A stretch of 64,000 nt of DNA from Plantago ovata (GCA_028274465.1 CM051455.1:121989462-122053461), one strand, 5' to 3'. Positions 9,874-20,720 are shown, numbered from the stretch's first letter. The notes: generated by a model not told the origin, from the letters alone. Numbers and translations are program-made.

Positions 9874-10799
9874 GAAAGTGCGAGGAGTGTCAATTGCACG
9901 CCAATTTGATCAACGTCCCGGCGAAACCTCTCATGCCCATCGCCATCACTTGCCCTTTCGACATATGGGGCATCGACATAGTCGGTCCCTTTCCAAGAGG
10001 CACGGGTCAAAAGAAGTTCATCATTGTTGCGGTCGAATACTTTAGCAAGTGGGCGGAAGTTGAGGCAGTATCTACCATCACCGAACAAAGAGTGATGAAC
10101 TTCGTATGGAGGAACATCGTGTGTCGATTTGGCTTGCCAAGGGTCCTCATCTCGGATAATGGTGCTCAATTTTGTGGCCAAAGATTCAATGAATGGTGCA
10201 AGGAAATGAAGATTGAGAGGAGGTATACCTCTGTAGGACATCCTCAATCCAATGGGCAAACAGAAGCCGTCAACAAGATCCTTGTCAACAACTTGCAGAA
10301 GAGGTTCGCCACCAACAAGGACTGGGTCGACGAGCTTGATGGAGTGGTGTGGGCATACCGCACTACTTCAAAAACAGCTACAAGAGAGACTCCCTTCTCG
10401 CTAGTTTATGGGTCCGAGGCGGTCATACCAGCAGAAGTGGCGGTGGAAACCCTCAGAATCCAAGGGTATCAACCCGAGGACAATCATACAGAGAGACTCT
10501 TCGACCTGGAGACAATCAATGAAGCGAGGACCAACGCCTTAGCCAACATCCTCAGATATCAAGCACTCATCGCGAAGACCTACAACAAAGGCGTGAGAGA
10601 GAGAGACTTCCAAGTAGGAGACCTAGTACTCCGAAGAGCAGACATCTTGGGCAAAGTTGGGAAGATGCAACCCAATTGGGAAGGCCCCTACAAGATAATA
10701 GAAGCAAGGTCCAACGGAAGTTATCGCCTTCAAGACATGGAGGGAAAAGTATTAAAGAACCCATGGAATACCTCTAACCTCCAGAGATTCTACGCTTGA
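9762..10799 (+). CDS. Integrase of element 1, frameshifted from pol
   Basis: The integrase inserts the DNA copy into the host chromosome. The N-terminal HHCC zinc finger is visible from HRGSCGDH to CEEC. The catalytic core has WGID, then ISDNG and QTE with 35 residues between the second Asp and the Glu, a DDE triad. The C-terminal GDLVLRR and WEGPYKI segments are typical of gypsy integrases, and the ORF ends RFYA. Relative to the preceding pol frame this begins after a +1/-1 shift, so it is not translated as part of the polyprotein in this copy unless the ribosome or assembly corrects it. Confidence 0.9.
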   Translation: MHRGSCGDHAGGRTLAQKVIRQGYYWPTIREDAAQFVRKCEECQLHANLINVPAKPLMPIAITCPFDIWGIDIVGPFPRGTGQKKFIIVAVEYFSKWAEVEAVSTITEQRVMNFVWRNIVCRFGLPRVLISDNGAQFCGQRFNEWCKEMKIERRYTSVGHPQSNGQTEAVNKILVNNLQKRFATNKDWVDELDGVVWAYRTTSKTATRETPFSLVYGSEAVIPAEVAVETLRIQGYQPEDNHTERLFDLETINEARTNALANILRYQALIAKTYNKGVRERDFQVGDLVLRRADILGKVGKMQPNWEGPYKIIEARSNGSYRLQDMEGKVLKNPWNTSNLQRFYA

Positions 10800-11612
10800 A
10801 GTTGTAGGGAGAAAAATCTTTTTGAAAACCTATGTGGAAGGTCCATTGATCGAGGAGGATTCCTCACGGATTCAAGTGAGAGGTACCTCTTCCTTTTGTT
10901 AAGAAGTTGTTGTAAGCAAGTTGGCCGAGGAGCCCCCATTGTAATTGCATTTCCGACAAATCAATACAATGTCTATCTTTCAACAAGAAAATGCTCAAGT
11001 ATAGAGCTACTATACTCAAAAATAAGACTACTCGATCGAGAAAGCTTACTTAACCAACATAAAAGCTATTCGATTTCCATGATTAAGGGGAAGCCTCCCC
11101 GCTATCCAAACTTGATGAGAGAATTAATCAGGAAACCATTCAAAGAAGAAAAAGCGAGGAGACGGAAGTGATCGAGGAGAGCAACTTCCAGTCTTTCTAA
11201 CTCAACACTTAGAAAATTTTCTAAGTTCAACACTTAGAATTCTTTCTCAAGTGATCAAAACGATCGAGAAGCATCTACGTTGATAGATCGAAGAGCTCGT
11301 AGCGAAGAACATTGATTCTCGATTCTAACTTATACGTGTTTAACTACTCTATCCAAGTTATACGTCATAACAAAAGTTGGAACTAGTAAGAACACAAGTA
11401 TAAGTAAGAAAGCGAAGAGCATTACATTTTATTGAAAGAAGAAAGTAGCGATGAAACAACAACAGAGAAAATTATGTTACAAACATATATGTTTCGAAGA
11501 GTGCCTCAAAGGGCCAAATGAAAATTGTTTGAAAATAAATGCAAGTACGGGAAATGGAAAAATTACAACATGCCTGAGCATACTCGGTCTTCAAGCGACT
11601 GGCTCCCCGATC
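10800..11612. other. Spacer between convergent pol and antisense gene
   Basis: There is no convincing coding sequence in this 813 bp. It holds a perfect 20-bp palindrome (11207-11226) followed by a partial repeat of the same arm, and on the minus strand the polyadenylation signal of the antisense gene (11430-11435). Both transcripts would end or overlap here. A 91-codon plus-strand frame (10896-11171) has no recognisable similarity. Confidence 0.5.
11430..11435 (-). terminator. AATAAA polyadenylation signal of the antisense gene
   Basis: On the minus strand AATAAA lies about 180 nt beyond the stop codon at 11613, a normal distance for a plant 3' UTR. It is inferred from position only. Confidence 0.45.
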
Positions 11613-14600
11613 CTAACGAGTGCGACTGTCAGTGAAGTCAGTGACCGGGGTGGTCGCGCTTGTAGCTCCTCCTCGCACCGTGCTAACCTCAGGGCCCTCA
11701 ATGTTGTCTCGTTCCAGAGCCTGAGCCTCTTCAATAGCCTTCTGGTACATGGTCAGCTCTGGCTCGACGAAGTCGGCTGCCCTCCCGAGAACCGGATCGC
11801 TTAACTTCACCCAGGCAGCGTTCCGAAGAGCTGCCTTCTCGAACGGGTAGATTATCCCGCTCCTCAGGCACTCGGGCACCCAGGCAGGAAGGTAAGCTGG
11901 CTTGCTGGGATAAGGAACTTCAGGGTCGGTCACCAGCTCACCAAATTCGCACGCCTCGTGCATCTCCTCGGTAATCTCCTCATCGGGGTAAGGAGTAAGA
12001 TCCTCGCGACGCCCGGGATGCAAATCTTCACGATCATCAGGGTCGAAGTCAGCTGGAAGCAAGTTGACCCTCTTAAGCTGGCCAACACAGGAGAAGAAGC
12101 CCTCCTCGCGCGACGCCACTTGCACGTCTCTCTGGGCCAACTTGTAGGTGACCGAGGACATGAAGTCGCGAGCAGCGGCGACTCGGCTTCCTTTGAGGAA
12201 GGATAGGATGCTTGCCTTGAACTTCTCCATGCAGATGGATAAAGTAGCGTAGGCACCCTTGAAGCTCTTGCTCCTCGACCTCTCCCGGGACAGCTCCTTC
12301 TCGAGCTCTTCTACCTTGATCTTCAGCTTCCCGGCCTCAGCCTCCGAGACCTTTGCTTTAGAGTCTGAAGCAGCAAGCTTCTTCTCGAGGTCCTCGATCA
12401 CGACCCCTATATCGGCCCGATCAGCAGCAACTTGGCCATAAGCCTCCTTCAAGTTCTCGAGCTGCAAAAAGGAAACACAGTTAGCGAGGAGAGAAAAATT
12501 CAATACTTAGAGAAATTTTACAACAAAAAGTATGAAGAAAAGTACCTGGAGCGAGCACATGCTCAGCTCATGTGCCCTATCGAGGTCGCTCATTTGAATG
12601 AGCCGCTTCACTTCATCTCCAGAAGCGGCCACCTTGCCCTTCTTGCGGGCAGGCTCGTTGGTTCCACCAAGGTTGAGCTTCCTCGCTCCCTTCTTCGCCG
12701 CTGGCCTCTCAGGCCTCTTCTCTGCCTCAATAGTGTTTAAGGCCTCCTCCTCGGCCTCCTTAGCCTCCTTGGCCCTCTTCGCAGCGGCCTCCTCTTCGGC
12801 CCTCTTGATGGCCTCCACGGGGTTTTCTCTGGTGTCGAGCCCCTCCTGCACTAAAGCATCGCGATGATGCGCAACATTTCGAGAAGGGGTCAAATTCAAA
12901 GAACCGAGGATCTTTGTTTGTTTGTTGGCCAACCTCTGCTTCCTCCTCTGTTCCTCCTTTGCGGCCAAAGTTTTCGACATGATCCACTGGAACCAATAAG
13001 CTGCAAGAGAATAAACGCAAGTCAGTACGATCGAGGAGCAATAAGAAATCGACGAGGAAAGTAAGAAAGCAAGGACATATCACAAACAAACAAAGCAAGC
13101 AAGGAAAAAATACAAGTGCAAAGCGAAGAAAAAATGCAAAGACTTATTACCGAAGAGGACTTTTTTAGTATACCGGTTCCCGATATAACCGGTGTACGCA
13201 TAAGGCGAAAGGCCCGCCAAAAAGGGAAGTGGCTGAAGGACCAACCCCCAGTAGAAGTACTTCTCGGGATGGGGTCCCCGATTCTGCTCCTCGAGCTCCA
13301 TGACCCAGGGATCAGACTCCTCGGGTAAAGGATGCTTGTCCGCTATCTTCCCTCTGAACATGAGCTTGGGCACTCCCCACTCCAGCTCCTCCTCGGTCAT
13401 GTTAGGCAGCTTCCTCTTCCTGATGTAGAAGTACCTGTGAAACCACTTGTAGCCCGAGGAGCTAGGAGCGTCCATGATGAAACCCAACCCTGGCCGCGCG
13501 TTGAAGTAATAGAAGTACTTGTTCCCTGAGCTCATCGAGACTCGGAACAACTGGTTGAAGTTGTGGAAGTTCAGCGCGATCCCCTTCTTCATGCAAAAGA
13601 CTCCAAAACATACTAAAGTCCCGAAGGCACTAGGTACCAGTTGCCAAGGAGCGATCCCCAGCGTGTTGAAGATGTCCCGGAAAGCATCACAGAATGGAAG
13701 TATCCATCCTCGGTCCAAGCTCAAGCAATGGACGGCCATGTACCCAGGGGGAGCGTTGTAAAATGTTTGATCCTCCTTGGGCACGAGGATGTCAAACTTA
13801 TTCTCAGGAAGAGAATACTTCCACCTAAGTGTGGGAACCTCCTCGACTTTGACAGTAGAAGAGGTGGTCGGTATAATGCCATCCTCGTTCTTCTCGCCCT
13901 GAGGATCGGGGAGGTCTACTATGCGGGCACTCTTGGTGAATTTTTTCTCGGCTGCCTTGGTGGTTTTAGGCTCCGGTTCCTTGACAACCTTTGCCTTCTT
14001 GGACTTACCGGTGCGAGAACGCTTGCTCGCTCTCCTCTCCGCTTTTTCCTTGTCAGCGGCCATCTGAGCACGGCGCATCTCACCCTCCTGGTCCTCGAGT
14101 GGATTGGCTGCTCGTGTCCCACTCGGAAAAGTAAAATCTATCGTGGTCGGGTCGATAGAATGGTAGCTAGTCTCCTCCTCGCGTGCGAACCTCTTCGCAA
14201 CTCTAATTGCACGTCTTTGCCCCTCCGAGAAGGAAGGAGATCTAGTGCTCGGACCAGCTTCACTCCTGTTAGTGTCCCCGATCGTCAGAGGAACTTCATC
14301 CTCCTCCTCGTCGGTAATCACGGCCCTCCTAGTAGTCTGGGGAGGAAATCTAACCCTCTTCGAAGGGGGACTAGTCCGAGGAGAGGTAGCTTCGTCATCC
14401 TCCTCGCTCTCATCTTCTGTCTCATCGCTGTCGATGATCTGAACGGGAATCGGGGCCTTCCCGCGCTGGGTCGAATGTTCACCCTCCGCATAAAGGGCCA
14501 AGGCTAACTCCGGCCTCTCCGTATCATCCATCTCCTCGATCCTGATGTCGACAGGAGGAACCACGTTAACCGCCCCATAATTGCGGCCATGAACTTGGGC

Positions 14601-14924
14601 AGCGCGAGTAATCAACTCCGCGGACACCCCAGGGTTGGAAGGACCACCCTCCGCCTCCGTCCGGTCGTCGATAAAGTCATCGTCCTCGGTACGACGCCTC
14701 TTCCTGGTAACCAACTGATAAAGATCCTCTTCACTCTCAGTCTCTTCATCCTCCTCGGCCGCCTGCTCGCCACCTTGCTCAGTATGAGGCTCCTCGGCAG
14801 CCTGTTCCATAGTATCATCGAGAAAGGTCACCGATACGTCTGACGTATCAGGCGACGTAGTATGGTCGCTCCCATACTCACCAGCGGCCGATATGTTCTG
14901 GCTGTCGTCGCTCCTCTCAGACAT
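11613..14924 (-). CDS. Antisense spliced gene in element 1 (Transposase_28 / putative gypsy-type family)
   Basis: This spliced minus-strand gene has coding exons 14924-13151, 13000-12546 and 12461-11613. The introns (13001-13150 and 12462-12545) have GT-AG borders with pyrimidine-rich acceptors, and phases join exactly to give 1025 codons without a stop. The ATG sits one base after a good acceptor (CACCTTTAG), implying a 5'-UTR intron. Residues 1-360 are acidic, Ser-rich and Lys/Arg-rich with nuclear-localisation-like clusters. Residues ~365-470 resemble the plant family PF04195 (GYMAVH, GWILPF and FGVFC spacing). Exon 2 is a charged helix, and exon 3 begins with a ~70-residue coiled coil. 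Antisense ORFs are known in Tat elements such as Grande; their function is unknown. The domain call is from memory of the family and needs a profile search. Confidence 0.75.
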
Positions 14925-14925
14925 C

Positions 14926-15572
14926 CTAAAGGTGGGCAAAGGAGAAGTTAGGATGGTTTGTGATAGTCCGAGAGGTCCTTTTAGGTACATTCATTACGTT
15001 CGACCTCCCGAACGGAGAAAAATCTCAAACGAAAAGAAAAGAAGTTACTCTACAGTACATTATGCGTGGAGCGAGCAGGCATACAAGGAGCGACCAACCG
15101 CTCAAAGCATAAGTAAAAAATCGAGCAGCATGTCCACATGTATATAAAGCAAATCGGAGCGAGCATGCGCATACAAAAAATTGAAGAGCAACCGAGCGAC
15201 CAACCGCTCGAGGAAACAGAGTAAACCTACAGCTACAATTACAGCCTTATTCTAAGGAGGAGGCGACAAGGGGTATACAGCAAAGAACAGGGAGCTACTC
15301 CTACGGCCATGCAAGTCAAATCGATCCAATTCGATTCCATTAAAGTCCGTTTACAAGTCCGTTTACAGTTTTATTAGGTCCAATGCCGTTCTCAGGCGTC
15401 AATCCACCGGTAATCATTCAGAAAACTTCATTCCGGGAAGGCGAAATCAGAAAGAGAAACAAAAGAGCAAGCCACAAAACCGACAAACAAGAAAGCAGGC
15501 ATTTCGAGGCAAAAAAGAGACAAAAAGAGGCGATTAAAAGCAAGAAATTGCAATGTGAGTAAAGAAACTTAC
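14926..15572 (-). other. Predicted 5'-UTR intron of the antisense gene
   Basis: On the minus strand a consensus donor GTAAGT begins at 15572 and an acceptor ending CCACCTTTAG ends at 14926, one base before the start codon. The 647-bp interval is A/G-rich on the plus strand (pyrimidine-rich on the sense strand of this gene), as expected of a plant leader intron. It is predicted only; no transcript was seen. Confidence 0.5.
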
Positions 15573-15784
15573 TTGTTATTAAGTGGATGAAGGTTTGAAA
15601 CCGGAAAGAAGGCCGGAAAAGTCGGAAATTCGCCTGAAAATGGGATTCTGCACACCGGAAAGGCTCCTCGCACGTCACTTGGCTCGATCACTCACACTCG
15701 TCGATCTCTCAAATTCTCCTCGCTCTCTCTTTTTAGCTCTGAATATTCGGATTGCGAAAAGTGTGGAATGACCGAGTGTTGACC

Positions 15785-15792
15785 TATTTATA
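15785..15792 (-). promoter_or_regulatory. TATA box of the antisense gene
   Basis: TATAAATA on the minus strand lies about 30 bp upstream of a likely start near 15757. It would give a leader of about 185 nt before the predicted donor at 15572. It lies inside element 1, is distinct from the LTR promoter and points the opposite way. Confidence 0.55.
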
Positions 15793-16132
15793 GAAGGGTA
15801 TCTCGGGGATACGAAACGACGCATGCCCTCGCGCCATCCGGACCGACCACGTACCCAAGATCAACGGTCCAGATCACGGCCGCCTGGCGAATTACCAATT
15901 ATGCCCTCCACGCTCCCGCTCTGGAGCGGGCACAGTTCCCAAGGTCGGAGCGAATTACCTAACCACGGCAATCAATTCTCGGCGCGAGCACCACCCTACT
16001 CGAGACACACAGAGACAGATCGATGACCATGATCTGTCCTCCTCGAGACAACATTGAGAAAAATGTTAGAAAAGCTCAAATTCGGCGGACACGTGTCAGT
16101 GGATTGAGGAGCTGCTCATACTCTCCTCGAGG

Positions 16133-16396
16133 TTCCTTTTACACAAGTATCTCTCCGCGAGATACTTTGCAAAGAAAAAGCGGCAGGAAGTCATTCCATT
16201 CCTTTTACACAAGTATCTCTCCGCGAGATACTTTGCAAAGAAAAAACTGCAGGAAGTCATTCCATTCCTTTTACACAAGTATCTCTCCGCGAGATACTTT
16301 GCAAAGAAAAAGCGGCAGGAAGTCATTCCATTCCTTTTACACAAGTATCTCTCCGCGAGATACTTTGCAAAGAAAAAGCGGCAGGAAGTCATTCCA
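16133..16396. repeat. Four 66-bp tandem repeats, each with a hairpin
   Basis: Four head-to-tail copies start at 16133, 16199, 16265 and 16331. They are almost identical; the second has an A/C change. Each contains AAGTATCTC, a 5-nt TCCGC spacer, and GAGATACTT, a perfect 9-bp inverted repeat. The repeat is open in both directions as a 22-residue unit, but I treat those frames as chance because 66 is divisible by three. The array lies 340-610 bp upstream of the antisense TATA box and about 250 bp upstream of the 3' LTR. Confidence 0.95.
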
Positions 16397-16648
16397 TTCC
16401 ACCAAGGAATACTTACCCGGATCCGATCTTTTCCCAGCAAAAATACCTCTTTTCATACGGTCCGAGCAACGTCTGCTCGCACCCTATAAAAAGGGGGGGG
16501 AGGGAGAGATAGGAGGAGGGAAAGATACCAAGGCGCGAATACGGAAATCTTTTTTCGCCCACTACTAGTCGAGGCTCTGCTCGACCTCTACTTCAACATA
16601 GTTCCTCAACTATCTTCTACAAAGATACTTGGAAACTAGGGGGGCATA
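16397..16648. other. Region between repeat array and 3' LTR, with polypurine tract
   Basis: It holds a CTATAAAAA motif followed by a G run at about 16485-16500 and, just before the LTR, the polypurine tract ACTAGGGGGGCA (about 16636-16646) used to prime plus-strand DNA synthesis. Confidence 0.7.
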
Positions 16649-17399
16649 TGTTAGTGTTGAAATATGTCCAGTCTGCATGTACGAACTGGAGCGGTCTAAG
16701 AGCGCGACAAAGCATCATAGGCCGTCCCTCAAGGGGCACGTCCACACCCAAGTATGTCACTAAGGTGTGGACCGACCAACATAGGGTCCGGCCATCACTG
16801 GGAGGACAACCCTCAAAATAAGCTCCTCACAAGGACAAAGCTGCCAGTGGGCTCGAGGAGCATCTCTTTGGCTCGAGGAGACCTTACGTCAAGGTAACGC
16901 TCCTTGACAGAAACTGAGCAGGACACTACTCGCATCATCCACGCACAAGGAAGGCACGAGGACCCCTGAGCGACCAGCCATGGTTGCTCCCTTGGGCCAA
17001 GGCCCACGGACCTCCTTAATGGGCCTGGGCCGAGGAAGGCTTCAATCCTAACCGTACACGTGGCGTGATCCTACGCGACCGGAAGTTGAAGGGCCACAAG
17101 TATATAAAGGCCTCATTAACTCCTCAACAGTAAGCATTAATAGCACCACTCGAGCACCACATTTACTACTCATACTAGGGAAGCCTCACAACTCCCTACT
17201 CGTAAAGTCGCTTCTCCAGTCTGATACCTTACAGACCGGGCAAGAGTCACTAACCCCCCCCCCCCTCTAGTCTATTTCAGGTACGAGGAAGCTACAAGAA
17301 GGCTCATTTCCTATCTCAGAGGGACACTACAAGAACTAGAATGACTTAGACTAGCGACCCATTGCGAACTTAGAAAGAAACACGAATTACCCTTCAACA
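16649..17399 (+). repeat. 3' LTR of element 1
   Basis: The LTR is 751 bp, TGTTAGTG to CTTCAACA, directly followed by the target duplication GTTAC (17400-17404). See the 5' LTR for the few differences. Confidence 0.95.
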
Positions 17400-17404
17400 G
17401 TTAC

Positions 17405-17815
17405 ATTTATTAGTGGACGGAGGAAGTATGTCTTTTTTTATAAGAACATATCATGGTTATTTGCAAAATTAAGTATAATACGTCATACAACTTTATGTTA
17501 AAAAATAAAAATTTAAGAAGAGAATAAATAAAAATGAAAAAAATTACGTCAATAAGATTCGAACCCAACACCTTCAACTAAAATAATGATACAAATAATA
17601 GAGAAAAATCACGCCAACAAGATTTGAACCAACCACCTTCAATAAAAATAATAATAATAATGGAGAAAAATCACGCCAACAGGATTCGAACCCTACATCT
17701 TTTAATTAACTAATGACACATGTACGCACCAGATTGAAATTAGATAAGTAAGATCAACGGATTAAAATTGATTGGTAGGTCAATCAATTGGTTAAATCAA
17801 CCGACTTATTATATT
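17405..17815 (-). mobile_element. Helitron-like repeat, copy 2, second part
   Basis: This continues copy 2 after element 1. It has the Stowaway-type terminus GGACGGAGGAAG, then the three GATTCGAACC-bearing ~65 bp repeats (17530-17700), then an inverted repeat ATTGATTG/CAATCAAT near the right end. Its homologue is 2675-3078. Confidence 0.55.
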
Positions 17816-18720
17816 ACTTTAAAATATATTTGTGAATTTAATATTACTATCAAACTCTACTCACGGCCTAGTAGCAATATATTTTGTGAATTTGTGTACA
17901 CATACCGTAAATATTCATCATAATTAATTAATTCGTTTGTAAATTAATTAAATAATAATACGGATCATGTTAATCAATTTGAAATATGCACGAATAATAA
18001 AATATTAGTCACCAACCCGATAAAACTAAATATCTCAATAATTTTATGCACGAATAATAAAATATTAGTCACCAACCCGATAAAACTAAATATCTCAATA
18101 ATTTTTTTAAAATCAAATATCAAAATAGGAATTTCAAAAGGAAAAAATACTTAATAACACATGTACGCACCAGATTGAAACTGAATAAGTAAGATCAACG
18201 GTTTAAAATTGATTAAGAGTTGTAATAAAAATAAAAATAATAACAATAATATTACTATCAAACTCTACTCACGGCCTAGTAGCAATATATTTTGTGAATT
18301 TAATATTACTATCACACTCTACTCACGGTCTAGTAGCAATATATTTTGTGAATTTGTGTACACATACCGCAAATTTCAGCATAATTAATTAATTCGTTTG
18401 TAAATTAAATAATAATACGGATCATGTTAATCAATTTGAAATATGCACGAATGATAAAATATTAGTCACCAACCTGATAAAACTAAATATCTCAATAATT
18501 TTATGCACGAATAATAAAATATTAGTCACCAACCCGATAAAACTAAATATTTCAATAATTTTTTTAAAATCAATTATCAAAATAGGAATTTCAAAAGGAA
18601 AAAATACTTAATGACACATGTACGCACCAGATTGAAACTGAATAAGTAATATCAACGGTTTAAAATTGATTGGTAGGTCAATCAATTGATTGAATCAACA
18701 GGCTTAGTATATTACTTTAA
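17816..18720. repeat. Local direct duplications of AT-rich DNA
   Basis: A block with ACTCTACTCACGGCCTAGT occurs at about 17850, 18255 and 18310. The following ~300 bp, including a 60-bp unit (TATGCACGAATAATAAAATA start) present twice in tandem, is found at about 17880-18120 and again at 18340-18560. The region ends with another copy of the Helitron-like right-end segment (18610-18710). No coding potential is visible. Confidence 0.75.
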
Positions 18721-19770
18721 TACTTTAATTAAGTTAATATTTGCAAAAATCAGATTTGTCATTTTAGAAATTGTGAACAACAATCAACCTATAAAATTGT
18801 GTATTTTTGACAAGGATTAATAATTGTTAATCTCGGGATTATTCATTGATAATCCAAACAAAAACTATTGTGGTCGACCTCATTATTTCGTATAAATTTT
18901 TATAAATATAAAAGAGATATTAATAAAAGTTTCACATCATAAACCTATTAATAATAAAATATTAACTCAGCAAAATTATTTCCTAACAATATTGACTTCA
19001 ATGAGATTGGTCCTATCCACATCCTATAACTATATTTTCAAACACCTCGGGTGAACGCGCCCGATTAAATCCTAACCCGGAGACCTTGGCGGGTCGAGAC
19101 ATAAAACCCTGGGTTACGGAAATTTTTCGAATTTTCACCGGGTTAAACCAGTTTGTAGGCCAACTTAAAGAAAAAAAAGGATTATTAACACAAGCATGAA
19201 TTAAGAAAATAAATATCGGTTGATTACTCGATTCTATTACTATACTACTACTACTTTTGAAAAGTAAAAATCTCTCACCAAAATGTTAGATCTAAAATGA
19301 TGCGGCTGTCATACTACTATTTTTAGTTGTTTGTAAAGAAAATAAAACAATTTGGTTATTTGAATTTTGACTTTTATAATTAGTATTTTTTTTCTCTTTA
19401 TTTATGTCTACAAATTAACCAACGATATTTAAAATAATATGAGTATGGTGTTTTAAAAAAAATTAAGAAAAGAATAGTGAGTAAAAAAAAGGAAATAAAA
19501 AAATAAAATAATAAATTAAAATATGAGTCTCGTGTGGGTCTGAAGAGTGATGTGTAGAATATGGTAGAGTTTGGTGACTAAATCTATATGGCTGATGTGG
19601 ACGATTCTGATGGAAGTGAACAGATGAAGATAGTCTAATGACACATGAAAATTTTCTAATGTAAATGGGTCCGGGTAGGATCTAAATGGGTCAGAACCAA
19701 ACTAATTTATATGGGATATCATACAGGTCCGAGTTCCACGTGATATCGATTCTTCAATAATATTACAAAA
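18721..19770. other. Intergenic AT-rich DNA, nothing recognised
   Basis: I see no coding region, no terminal repeats and no RNA gene in this stretch. Confidence 0.4.
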
Positions 19771-20720
19771 TGAACGATTGCATTCAACGGACTTATTTTG
19801 TAATAAGATTTGTCTGTGATACTATATCCATATGAACCATCGTGTTCGACGGGTCTACGCTGCAATCATTTACAACACTAGGTGTGTTTGACAATTGTAT
19901 TTTGTAATAATCTTGCACACTAATTGTATGTGGCAAGTCTATTATGCGCGTTCGACGACTCTATTATGTAATAGTTTAAAAGCTAAATGCGTTCGACGGG
20001 ACTGTTCCACGATGGTTTAGAGCACTAATTACGTTCCACGTGTGTGTGTCTTATGCAATAGTTTAGGCTACTAACTGTGTTCGACGGGTATATTCCACAA
20101 TACTTAAAAAAACTAATTGTGTTCGACGGGTATATTTTGTAATACTTTAGAACACAAATTGTGCTTGGCGGGTGTATGCACTTCATCGGCTTATATTTAA
20201 TGGATTAGTACAATCTTATGTGTGTAAATTTTTGCCAAGTATTGTTATGTGCTAACTGCTAAGTTAGTTTTCACACTAACTGTGTTTGATGGTTCTATTT
20301 ACAATAATTTAATATATAACACTAATTGCGTCCCACATGTGTTGTGTTACACAACAGTTTACAACACTAACCACGTTCGACGGGCAATTTAGAACACTAA
20401 TTGCATTCGACAGGTTTATGCACTTCATCTGGTTTGTTTTGATAGGTCAGTATAATATCATGTGTGTAAAGTTTTGCAGGTACTGTTATGTAATAACTTC
20501 TAAGTTAGTTTTCACTCTACCTACGTTAGACGGGTCTATGTCGCAATAGTTTAACATCCTCATTAACAGCATTTCATGGATATGTTACACGATAGCTTAG
20601 ACCACTAATACATTCGGCGGGTTTATTCCGTAATACTTTAGTGTACTAATTGAATTCGATGAGTCATGCATTTCATTTTGTTGGATCTGCACAATGTCAT
20701 GAGTATAAAATTATGTTAGT
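19771..20720 (+). repeat. Degenerate tandem array with TTCGACGGGT core
   Basis: About a dozen diverged units of roughly 50-65 bp share the pattern ACACTAATTGCGTTCGACGG, then GT-TATT, a gap, and a TAATAGTTTA tail. On top of this is a higher-order unit of about 235-255 bp: a GCACTTCAT-start segment containing TCATGTGTGTAAA and GCTAAGTTAGTTTTCAC recurs near 20178, 20411 and 20665. It is non-coding and resembles an old satellite or minisatellite. Confidence 0.7.

Larger units (their letters stand above)
3571..17399 (+). mobile_element. Element 1: Ty3/gypsy retrotransposon, Tat lineage, with antisense gene
   Basis: This 13.8 kb element is complete from LTR to LTR. The order is 5' LTR, primer-binding site, gag, protease, RT, RNase H, second RNase H, integrase, a 0.8 kb spacer, a spliced gene on the opposite strand, a 66-bp repeat array, polypurine tract and 3' LTR. 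Dual RNase H plus a long antisense reading frame before the 3' LTR is characteristic of the plant Tat clade (Grande, Retand and relatives). By hand alignment the LTRs differ at 5 positions plus one base in a C run over 750 bp, about 0.7%, so the insertion is recent. Two in-frame stops between gag and pol and one frameshift in integrase suggest that this copy cannot express a full gag-pol unaided. Confidence 0.95.

Noticed and set aside
10896..11171. 91-codon plus-strand frame after integrase
   Set aside because: No similarity; lies in the spacer after the normal integrase end.
13641..14507. 288-codon plus-strand frame
   Set aside because: It is the mirror of the antisense gene's exon 1, which has splice sites and domain similarity; this frame has none.
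16133..16396. Possible CRISPR-like array
   Set aside because: The repeats are directly contiguous without spacers, in a plant retrotransposon.
16023..16568. 181-codon frame and the opposite 114-codon frame with a 22-residue repeat
   Set aside because: They are produced by a 66-bp (multiple of three) non-coding tandem repeat being open in two directions; no domain and no flanking gene signals.
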